Assembly: GCF_001927285.1 (NCBI RefSeq)
Contig: NZ_MSIG01000008.1
Span: 1 to 64,000 of the forward strand
From: Mongoliimonas terrestris
GTDB taxonomy: Bacteria > Pseudomonadota > Alphaproteobacteria > Rhizobiales > Pleomorphomonadaceae
Direction: 5' to 3'
DNA: 64,000 nt
In this document: positions 37,133-46,366 of the stretch, in pieces
How the letters are laid out: each line of letters begins with the position of its first letter
Position numbering within the stretch: position 1 is the stretch's first letter
The notes under the pieces: generated by a model
Databases searched by the model: none
Told to the model about the DNA's origin: nothing
Seen by the model: only the letters and a program-made list of their open reading frames with translations
Program-made: the position numbers and the translations under genes

Positions 37133-37879
37133 TCAAAGTGAAAGCCGCTTGAAGATGGGCTCCGGGATGGCGCCGATCACCAGCATGATCAGGCGCCAGA
37201 CCGGGCGCACGTGGATGGTGTTGCGGCGCTTCAGGTCGGCTCGGTAGACCGCTTCGCCGACCTCGGCCGGCGCCGCGGTGATCGGCCCGGGCAGCGGCAT
37301 CCCCTCCGTCATCCGGGTGCGCACGAAGCCGGGCTTCACGGTCACCACGTGGACGCCGGTCCTGGCGAGCCGGTTGCGCAGGCCCGAAAGAAAGGCGGTG
37401 AAGCCCGCCTTGGCGGATCCATAGACGTAGTTGGAGGCGCGGCCCCGGTCGCCGGCGACCGAGCTGATGCCGACGATGCAGCCGGTGCCGCGCGCCGCCA
37501 TGCGGTTGGCGACGGCGCCGAGCACCCGGGCGGGCCCGAGATAGTTGGCTTCCATGACGGCGGTGGCGGCGGCGGGATCGGCCTCGGACCGCGTCTGGTC
37601 GCCGAGGAGGCCGACGGCGCACACCACCGTGTCGGGTAGTGCCGCGAGGCTGTCGAGGAAGCGGTCCGGGTCCGGGTCCACCGCGTCGAAGGGCACCACG
37701 GTTGCGCTGACCTTGTGGCGGATTTCGATGTCGGTCGCAGCCCGGGCGAGATCCGCCGGGTCGCGGGCCGCCAGCACCACGCTGGCGCCCCCCGCGGCGT
37801 AGCGGTGGGCGATGGCAAGGCCGATGTCGGAGCGGCCCCCGAGCACCAGCACGGACCGAGGCGGCGTGGCGGCGCTCAC
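37133..37879 (-). CDS. dprE2: DprE2-like short-chain reductase (polyprenylphosphoryl-2-ketoribose reductase)
   Basis: A 248-residue classical SDR enzyme. The GTG at 37879 overlaps the stop of the upstream oxidase by four bases (GTGA) and gives the N-terminus SAATPPRSVLVLGGRSDIG with the NAD motif. Ser in IVGISSVAGDRGR and Tyr-x3-Lys in YVYGSAKAGF complete the active site. The C-terminal segment LKRRNTIHVRPVWRLIMLVI resembles the membrane-association end of DprE2. Paired with DprE1 it reduces the 2-keto intermediate, so the two convert polyprenylphosphoryl ribose to the arabinose form. Assignment rests on the adjacent DprE1 and prenyltransferase. Confidence 0.88.
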   Translation of the reverse strand: MSAATPPRSVLVLGGRSDIGLAIAHRYAAGGASVVLAARDPADLARAATDIEIRHKVSATVVPFDAVDPDPDRFLDSLAALPDTVVCAVGLLGDQTRSEADPAAATAVMEANYLGPARVLGAVANRMAARGTGCIVGISSVAGDRGRASNYVYGSAKAGFTAFLSGLRNRLARTGVHVVTVKPGFVRTRMTEGMPLPGPITAAPAEVGEAVYRADLKRRNTIHVRPVWRLIMLVIGAIPEPIFKRLSL

Positions 37880-39213
37880 AGGCCGAGCCGTCGCGACAGG
37901 GCGGATTGGAAGCGGTCTTCGAGCCCGTGACGGGCGCGGACCGCGCGAAAGAGCGGCAGGCGCGGATAGCCGGCCGCCAGGAGGGCGGGTTTCATGCGGG
38001 CGTCCTTGGCAAGGTAGATGCGGCCGCCGGCGTCGAGCACCAGATCGTCCAGCCGGTCCAGAAGGGCGAGGGCGTCGGGCGACGCCGGAAAGTCGAGCGC
38101 AAGGGTCAGGCCCTCCATCGGAAAGGAGAGATGGCCCTCGCCCTCCGGGCCGAACTGCTTCAGGACCGCCAGGAAGGAGCCGGACCGGGCCTCGGCGATG
38201 GCGCCGAGAATGCGCACCAGCGCGGCGCGGGCGCCGGCGAGCGGCACCACGAACTGGTATTGCAGGAAGCCCTTGGAGCCGTAGATCCGGTGCCACTCCA
38301 GGAGGGCGTCGAGCGGGTAGAAGTAGCTGTCCAGATCGACGAGGCCGGTCCCGTTCCGGTGGCGGCGATAATAGAGGGCGTTGAACGCCTTCACGGTCGG
38401 GCCGCTGATCGCAAGGGCGGGAAAGTCGAACGGCACCGTCTTGCCGCGTCGCCGGGTGCGGGCGAGGGGATCGGCGATGCCGGCGGGAAGCTCCTCCGGT
38501 TCGGCGTGTTCGCCATCCATCACCACGGAACGGCCGAGCGAGGCCCCGCTGGCGAGGCAGTCGATCCAGGCGACCGAGTAGGTGCTCGTCGATCCGGCGA
38601 GACGCTCCAACGCGCCGTCGAGGTCGGCCACCCGATGGGTCGTCTGGCGGATCGTGGCGGTGCGGATCGGCTGCAGGCGAAGGCGGGCGGCGAGGATGAC
38701 GCCGGTGAGGCCCATGCCGCCGAGCGTGGCGAGGAAGAGGTCCGCCTCCGCGTCGCGCGAGCAGGTGACGATCCGCCCGTCGCCGAGGGCGAGGTCGAGG
38801 TCGATCACGTGAGCGCCGAAGGAGCCGGCCCCATGGTGGTTCTTGCCGTGCACGTCCGCCGCGATGGCGCCGCCCACGGTGACGAAGCGCGTGCCCGGCG
38901 TGACGGCGGGAAACCAGCCGCGCGGCGTGAACACGTCCACGATGTCGGAGAGCAGCACGCCGGCCTCGCACGACAGGACGCCGGTCGCCTCGTCGAAGGC
39001 GAGGAAGCGATCGAGTGGCCGCATCGCGAGGGTTGTCGGCACGCCGAGAGAGGCGTCGCCGTAGGAGCGGCCGTTGCCGCGGGCGATCACCGGATGGCCG
39101 GCGGGCATGGCCGCGTCCTCCGGACGACGGACCGGCAGCACGGCGCAATCGAGGACCGGGTAGCGGCTCCAGCCGCTGAGGCGGGTGGTCGGAAGGGAGC
39201 GATCCAGCACCAT
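37876..39213 (-). CDS. dprE1: DprE1-like FAD-dependent oxidase (polyprenylphosphoryl-ribose 2'-oxidase)
   Basis: A 445-residue flavoenzyme of the VAO type. From ATG 39213 (ACGAGG before it) it shows the FAD-binding region VIARGNGRSYGDASLG, TRFVTVGGAIAADVHGKNHH and AGSFGAHVIDLDL. The C-terminal part LSFPMEGLTLALDFPASPD and GGRIYLAKDARM aligns well with mycobacterial DprE1. The active-site Lys is kept (Lys403), but the Cys that benzothiazinones attack (Cys387 in Mycobacterium) is Ala372; spacing between the two positions (31) is identical. It starts 8 bp after the HAD-UbiA gene and overlaps dprE2, so the three are one operon. Confidence 0.9.
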   Translation of the reverse strand: MVLDRSLPTTRLSGWSRYPVLDCAVLPVRRPEDAAMPAGHPVIARGNGRSYGDASLGVPTTLAMRPLDRFLAFDEATGVLSCEAGVLLSDIVDVFTPRGWFPAVTPGTRFVTVGGAIAADVHGKNHHGAGSFGAHVIDLDLALGDGRIVTCSRDAEADLFLATLGGMGLTGVILAARLRLQPIRTATIRQTTHRVADLDGALERLAGSTSTYSVAWIDCLASGASLGRSVVMDGEHAEPEELPAGIADPLARTRRRGKTVPFDFPALAISGPTVKAFNALYYRRHRNGTGLVDLDSYFYPLDALLEWHRIYGSKGFLQYQFVVPLAGARAALVRILGAIAEARSGSFLAVLKQFGPEGEGHLSFPMEGLTLALDFPASPDALALLDRLDDLVLDAGGRIYLAKDARMKPALLAAGYPRLPLFRAVRARHGLEDRFQSALSRRLGL

Positions 39214-39221
39214 TGCCTCGT

Positions 39222-40730
39222 TCAGACCGCCACCACCACCAGCGACAGCACGCCGAGGGCGCAGAGCCAACTGATGCGATCGCGAAGCGCGAACACCACG
39301 GGGTCCTCGTGCAGTTCGCCGCGGTTCGCCAGGATGAGAACACGGGAGACCCAGTAGAGCTGGATCACGCAGGTCAGCCATAGCACGTCCGGATTGGAAT
39401 AGAGCACCGTGACCTGCTCGGAATTCATGTAGAGCGCCACGACCAGCACCGACATGTAGCCGGACGCGGCCGCGAGCGGCAGGAGGACGCGCATGTCCTC
39501 GAACCGGTAGCCGCGCCCAGACGGGGGCGGCCCGCCGGCTGCCTCCTTGGCGGCGAGTTCCGTGTAGCGCTTGGCGATGGCGAGGCAGAGGAACAGGAAG
39601 AGGCAGAGCATCAGGAGCCAGTTGGACCCTGGCGCCCCGATCGCCGCGGCGCCGCCCAGCACCCGCACCGCGTAGAGCCCGCCGAGCACCACCACGTCGA
39701 CGAAGACCTTCCGCTTCAGGATGAGCGAATAGGTGACCGTGGCGACGAAATAGGCGCCGAGCACCGCCAGGAAGGCCGGGGGCAAAGCGAGGAAGCCGAT
39801 CGCGAAGGCGGAGAGGATGAGGAGGGCGCTCATCACCACCCCGTGGCTGACCGCCACCGCGCCGGCCGCGAAGGGGCGCCGGTGCTTGGTCGGGTGCCGG
39901 CGGTCCGCCGGCAGGTCCAGGAGGTCGTTCAGCGCATAGGCGCTGGACGCCGCGAAGGAGAAGCACAGGAAGGCCAGGAGCGTCGCCAGGACCTGGCCCG
40001 GATCCGCGTACGAATGGTTGAGGACGAGCGGCAGGAAGACGAGGGCGTTCTTGGCCCACTGGTGCACCCGGAGGACCCGCAGGTAGGGGCTGGCGGACCG
40101 GCGGGTGCGATCGACGACCGTCGCCGCCGGGAAAGCGGCGAGCACCCGCTTCTCGAACGCCGTTCCATGGCTGACGACCAGCACCTGCCGGGCGCTCCGC
40201 CATACGGGGAAGTCCACGTCGGCGTCCGCCACATAGTCGTAACCACCCGCGCCGAAGGCCTCCACCAGGGTCTCGGCCTTGGCCGAACCGGCGAGATTGC
40301 GCCCGGCGGACGTGGCGAAGACGCCGTCGATCACGCCGATCCGGTCCGCCAGGGCCTGCACCTGCCGATGGTCGGAGGCTGACGCCAGGTAGACCGGCCG
40401 ACCTTCGGCCTTGGCTGTATGGATCAGGTCGACGACGCTCTGGCGGAGCGGAATGTCGGACAGAATGCCCACATGGTCGTTGATGTGCGCCTTCAGCCGG
40501 GCGCGCCCACCGATCAGCCAGAAGGGAATGAGAGCCGCCGTGAACGGGCGCTCGGCGGCGAGCCGCAGGGCGGATTCGTGCAGGAAGTCCGACACGATCA
40601 GCGTACCGTCCACATCCACGACCAGCGGCACGGGGGCCGCGCCCGGATCCGGGATGGCGACGGCCGCCGGTCGCATGGTCGCGGGTTGCTGGATCGTCAT
40701 GGGGGCCGACCTGAGATTAGACATCGGCAA
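39222..40730 (-). CDS. HAD phosphatase-UbiA prenyltransferase fusion (polyprenyl-phosphate phosphoribosyltransferase)
   Basis: A 502-residue two-domain protein. Residues about 35-200 form a HAD phosphatase: motif I DVDGT with Asp39 and Asp41, motif II ASASDHRQ, and ADADVDFPVW near the metal site. Residues about 215-502 form a UbiA membrane domain with many helices and the two Asp-rich motifs NDLLDLPADRRHPTKHRRP and a later segment near LKRKVFVDVVVL. In mycobacteria the UbiA enzyme joins PRPP to decaprenyl phosphate and a separate phosphatase removes the 5-phosphate; here both may be in one chain. It is followed by dprE1 8 bp later. Nearby ATG codons make the first 10 residues uncertain. Confidence 0.9.
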   Translation of the reverse strand: MPMSNLRSAPMTIQQPATMRPAAVAIPDPGAAPVPLVVDVDGTLIVSDFLHESALRLAAERPFTAALIPFWLIGGRARLKAHINDHVGILSDIPLRQSVVDLIHTAKAEGRPVYLASASDHRQVQALADRIGVIDGVFATSAGRNLAGSAKAETLVEAFGAGGYDYVADADVDFPVWRSARQVLVVSHGTAFEKRVLAAFPAATVVDRTRRSASPYLRVLRVHQWAKNALVFLPLVLNHSYADPGQVLATLLAFLCFSFAASSAYALNDLLDLPADRRHPTKHRRPFAAGAVAVSHGVVMSALLILSAFAIGFLALPPAFLAVLGAYFVATVTYSLILKRKVFVDVVVLGGLYAVRVLGGAAAIGAPGSNWLLMLCLFLFLCLAIAKRYTELAAKEAAGGPPPSGRGYRFEDMRVLLPLAAASGYMSVLVVALYMNSEQVTVLYSNPDVLWLTCVIQLYWVSRVLILANRGELHEDPVVFALRDRISWLCALGVLSLVVVAV

Positions 40731-40844
40731 AACGCCTTAATTGCATATACATGCGCGCCGCTCGTCCGGCACGGCCGGAATGCCGGGCAGCTGCTGAAAA
40801 CCCGAGCCTGTTGCACTGCCGCAAGAGCCGCCGCGCCGCGCCGG

Positions 40845-42317
40845 TCAGGGCCTCGGCACAAGCACGAGGGAGGGGGCGGACCGTTCGACCACGTAACGCT
40901 CGCGGATCGCCTGTTCGACGTTCTCCGGGACGACGCCGATCTCGAAGAAATTCTCCTGCAGCTGCAGGCGCTTGTAGTATCCGGTCCGGATCCGCTCGAG
41001 GAGAAGTTCGGAAGGCACCCGGCCGGTCTTCAGCTTCTGCCCGTAATTGTAGACCTCCACCTCGAACGCCTTGCCGGCCCACAGGCACATGGACAGCATG
41101 TGGCAGGCGACCGGCCCCTCCGTGGTGGCGAGGCTCTCGATGAGGGCGAGATACTCCCCCTCCCGCTGGCCGACCCAACGCCAGTGCTTGAACGCGCCGT
41201 TCGCCTCTGTGAGGCCGCCGAGAAGCGGGGCGGCCATGAGGGCGGCGCTGAGCGAGAAGGCCGTGCCGAAGCCGAGGCCGGCCGGCTCCAGCCGCGTCGC
41301 GAGGAGCGCGGCGAACAGCATCAGGCCCATGCAGGTGGCAAGCACGACATCAAAGAGGGCATTGAAGTTGACCCCCTCGCCGCCGAGCGCCGGTACCCCG
41401 ACCAGGAGGCCCACCGCATAGATCAGGAGAACGAGCTGGACGCCCGCGTCGCGCCAGGCAAGCAGCGCCAGCGCCACCATGGCGACCGCGAACGGCGCGA
41501 AGGCTGAGGCGTGCCGCGCCATCATGTGGGCCATCAACTGCGGATCGAACACCCGGGCGTGCAGGAACACGCTGCGGAACACCGATGGCCCGTAGAGCAG
41601 CCAGCCGACCGCCGCAGCGACGACGACCGCGACCATTCCGGCGGCGATGAAGTGCAGCGCGGCGCGCCGGTCGTGGATCGCAAGCCAGATCAGAAGCGCC
41701 AGCGGGAGCACAAGGAGGTTGTGCTTGACCAGGCCGCCGAGGAAGAGGAGCGCCACCGCAAGCACCAGCCGCCCGGTCTCCGGCACCAGCCGGCGGCCGG
41801 TGACGAACACGGCGAGGCCGGATGTCTGCAGCGCGTGGCCGAACCACTGCGGGTCGTTCATGGCCGTGTAGTTGTTGAACCACATCCCCACGTAGACGAG
41901 GAGCACCAGCGGCGTCAGCAGCGCGGCGAAGCGATAGCGCGTCAGCACGAAGACGACGATGGCGATGTTGAGACCGCTGACGAGAAGGCTGGCGGCCGCC
42001 AGGAAGCGGCCGGCGATGATCGGATCTCCGAAAAGAGGCGTCAGCGCCGCGACGACATGGAAGGAGAGGGGCGGGTAATTGTTCGTCGAGAAGGCGTCGA
42101 GCGGCGGATAGAGCGGCTCACCGCCCAGCAGCGCCAAGACGTGATAGCCGTTGAAGCCCTCATTGTAGTTCAGCGGTACCTTCTGAAAGATCTGCAGAAA
42201 TGGGATCGACATGAGAACGCCCGCGACACAAGCGAACGCAAGCAAGAGCGTCAGCTTGGACAGGCGATCGACGAGGTCGTCGTCTGATTGTCCGGAATAC
42301 GTATTGAGTATCATCAT
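40845..42317 (-). CDS. Multi-spanning glycosyltransferase, GT-C type (ArnT/PMT-like)
   Basis: A 490-residue membrane protein with about ten helices. After helix 1 the periplasmic loop has VPLNYNEGFNGYHVLALL and NNYPPLSFHV, where the acidic residue and NYPPL element match the catalytic loop of lipid-linked-sugar transferases of the GT-C fold. The C-terminal 110 residues are soluble and face the periplasm (ACHMLSMCLWAGKAFEVEVY onward). The start has a GAGG site. It precedes the HAD-UbiA gene by 114 bp, so it is the likely user of the polyprenyl-linked pentose made by this cluster. The acceptor is unknown. Confidence 0.85.
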   Translation of the reverse strand: MMILNTYSGQSDDDLVDRLSKLTLLLAFACVAGVLMSIPFLQIFQKVPLNYNEGFNGYHVLALLGGEPLYPPLDAFSTNNYPPLSFHVVAALTPLFGDPIIAGRFLAAASLLVSGLNIAIVVFVLTRYRFAALLTPLVLLVYVGMWFNNYTAMNDPQWFGHALQTSGLAVFVTGRRLVPETGRLVLAVALLFLGGLVKHNLLVLPLALLIWLAIHDRRAALHFIAAGMVAVVVAAAVGWLLYGPSVFRSVFLHARVFDPQLMAHMMARHASAFAPFAVAMVALALLAWRDAGVQLVLLIYAVGLLVGVPALGGEGVNFNALFDVVLATCMGLMLFAALLATRLEPAGLGFGTAFSLSAALMAAPLLGGLTEANGAFKHWRWVGQREGEYLALIESLATTEGPVACHMLSMCLWAGKAFEVEVYNYGQKLKTGRVPSELLLERIRTGYYKRLQLQENFFEIGVVPENVEQAIRERYVVERSAPSLVLVPRP

Positions 42318-43057
42318 AGCCTCAAAGAATGTCGCGAACAGTATATGTTCGGCATCCTGAAGGCAATGTGCCCGTCAACACCAGCAAACAAGCCGACGCG
42401 GACGCCATCTCGTGAACACGGTCAGGATCGACGGCGGAACCGAGGGGAGGGTGGCGACAGGGCCGGCTGTTCGGCGCCATGCGCTGCCACGGGCGAGATG
42501 GCCGTGCAACGCCTCCGCCACCTGCACCGGGCTTTGATCCGCGCCGGGCGTCCTTGCAAACCTCGGTCTTCACCTCGACAACCCGGAATTCGTATTCTGG
42601 GCATGTCTTGGCCGGGGACACACCACCGGCCTCCGAACCGCGACGGCACGTCGTCGACAACCGGCTTGGTAGGACGCGCTGTCAAGCAGGTCACGCCCGC
42701 GGCGAGAACGAGTCGGAATTCCTTCCGAGGGTGCCATCGTTCGTTTCCAGAGCCTGCGCGGTGGACGCCCCGCCCGGTCGGAGGAGCGCCGTCTCGATCC
42801 GCCGAGAGGCTGTGCCGAAGCGGAATGACTCCACGACCGGCTCTTCACGACCGGTTCGTTGACCGGGCTGCCCTTCCGGCCCTCCCGCCATGTCTCTCGC
42901 CTCAGGGTCGATCATCCTGGAGCGAAGGCCGACGGCAGGTTTGCGTCAGGAACCGAACCGGCCAAGACACGCGTTGACCGGCCAGACGGAACACCGTCAG
43001 GACGGATCCCATGGGGATCACCTGATGCGGTTATGGTTTAATCCTGGAGAGGAGACC
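42318..43057. other. 740-bp gap without a recognisable gene
   Basis: Open frames here translate to Arg/Pro/Ser-rich sequence with no familiar motif and no good ribosome site, so I call no gene. The part next to the glycosyltransferase start (42290-42370) is AT-richer and likely holds its promoter. The rest has base composition like the genome but looks non-coding, maybe decayed. Confidence 0.55.
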
Positions 43058-43133
<76 letters not shown>

Positions 43134-43221
43134 ACGCGAGGTCGCCGGACCGTTGCCGGTTCGACTGATGTCCGCGCCGGATTTCGGCGCCGCCGGTCTG
43201 GGTTCCGGCTCGACGCGCCGG

Positions 43222-43250
43222 GATATACGGGGCATCGGATCGCTGATCAA
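43222..43250 (-). promoter_or_regulatory. Probable promoter of tRNA-Ala
   Basis: On the minus strand TTGATC (43250-43245), 17 bases, and TATATC (43227-43222) form a good primary-sigma promoter. Transcription would start near 43215, about 80 nt before the mature tRNA. Confidence 0.55.
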
Positions 43251-43402
43251 GTCCTTTTTTCTGAGGATCGGGAGAGGGCTCGCGACGGGCGCTTCAAGTG
43301 GCGGAAAACAGGCCCGCCGAGCGTCCCGACTGCCATTTGAGGCGCCGCCCCCCGCCGTCTGGGCGTGGCCGAACCGACCGGAAGGCCCGGAGGCGGCAAA
43401 CG

Positions 43403-43432
43403 AAAAAGGAGCGCGAACCGGGTTCGCGCTCC
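43403..43432 (-). terminator. Intrinsic terminator of the FYDLN-acid gene
   Basis: GGAGCGCGAAC at 43408-43418 pairs perfectly with GTTCGCGCTCC at 43422-43432 around a three-base loop, and on the minus strand the stem is followed by TTTTT. Confidence 0.85.
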
Positions 43433-43514
43433 CGTCATGGCGGGTGTTCGGGACGACGATGGCCGACTGGCCGGCGGTCTTCCCTGAAAGGCCGCGTGGA
43501 CCGGTGGCGCGCGG

Positions 43515-43889
43515 TCAGCGCTCCTCCTCGTCCTCCACATCGCCGATGATGTCGGAGACGTCGCCTTCGTCTTCCTCGTCCTCTTCCAGGAAGGTGTCGT
43601 CCACCTCCGCGTCGTCCTCGATCTCCGGATCCTCGATGTCCGGCACGTCGTCGCCGTCCGCGTCTTCCGCGTCCTCCAGCGACACGAACTCCGGGCTCGC
43701 CTCCGTCAGATCCTCTTCCTCCTCCTCGGGGTCGTCGGCGATCGCGGCCGACGGCCGCGCCTTGGCGATGAGGTGCGGATCGAACGGAGCCCCGCAGCGC
43801 GGACACAGGATGGGGCTCTTGTTCAAGTCGTAGTATTTGGCGCCGCAGCTCGGGCAGAGGCGCTTGGTCCCAAGTTCCGGTTTCGCCAC
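43515..43889 (-). CDS. TIGR02300 (FYDLN-acid) family zinc-ribbon protein
   Basis: A 124-residue protein. I start at the GTG at 43889 because it gives AKPELGTKRLCPSCGAKYYD, the standard N-terminus; the longer frame upstream has no counterpart. A zinc ribbon is formed by CPSC and CPRC around YYDLNKSPIL. The rest is a very acidic low-complexity tail (Asp/Glu more than half). The family is almost restricted to Alphaproteobacteria and its function is not known. A divergent aroA lies upstream and a terminator downstream, so it is a single-gene unit. Confidence 0.92.
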   Translation of the reverse strand: MAKPELGTKRLCPSCGAKYYDLNKSPILCPRCGAPFDPHLIAKARPSAAIADDPEEEEEDLTEASPEFVSLEDAEDADGDDVPDIEDPEIEDDAEVDDTFLEEDEEDEGDVSDIIGDVEDEEER

Positions 43890-44073
43890 GGGTTCGACCT
43901 CAAGGATAGCGGGGACTGAAGGGCTGGGATTCGGGAATCGGACATAGACGGTGGCTTCCCCCCTGTCAAAGACCAATTCAAGCGCCGGCCGGTGCCGGGT
44001 CCGGGGGGGTGAGCCGGATGACGGCGCCCCGGCCCTATGCTAGAGCCAACGCCGATCAAACGAGCCGTTCTGA

Positions 44074-46076
<2,003 letters not shown>

Positions 46077-46147
46077 ACGGCGTCCGAACGCCGTGCCGTC
46101 GGCAGTGCGGCCGAGCGGCGGGGCTCCGGACCGCGCACCGCCACGGG

Positions 46148-46176
46148 TTGCCACCGCCCGCCGGTTGGTCTATATC
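46148..46176 (+). promoter_or_regulatory. Promoter of rpsA
   Basis: TTGCCA at 46148-46153, a 17-bp spacer and TATATC at 46171-46176 make a strong primary-sigma promoter. The transcript would start near 46183 and carry a leader of about 185 nt, long enough for S1 feedback control. Confidence 0.6.
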
Positions 46177-46366
46177 GTGCGCGCTTCACGGGCGGCCGCC
46201 GGCCGCCGGTGACCCAATCCATTGCGGCTTCGTCCGTCCGGCCATCAGCGTCGGCACCCGTGGGATCCACGGGCGGTCCGGACACATCCGGACCTCGGTC
46301 GGTCGAAGCCTTGTCGCCACACTTGCCCCGCCGACGCGAGCCGGTCTTCCGGCACCAGGAGTTTCA

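Larger units (their letters stand above)
43134..43514. other. Intergenic region between tRNA-Ala and the FYDLN-acid gene
   Basis: No gene is visible. The region contains the putative tRNA promoter (43222-43250) and the intrinsic terminator of the FYDLN-acid gene (43403-43432); the remainder shows nothing recognisable. Confidence 0.6.

Noticed and set aside
37133..39343. A 736-codon frame covering dprE2 and beyond
   Set aside because: Only the last 248 codons are dprE2; the front part is dprE1 read in another frame.
42288..42977. A 229-codon plus-strand frame
   Set aside because: It overlaps the glycosyltransferase start on the other strand and translates to Arg/Pro/Ser-rich sequence without motifs or a ribosome site.
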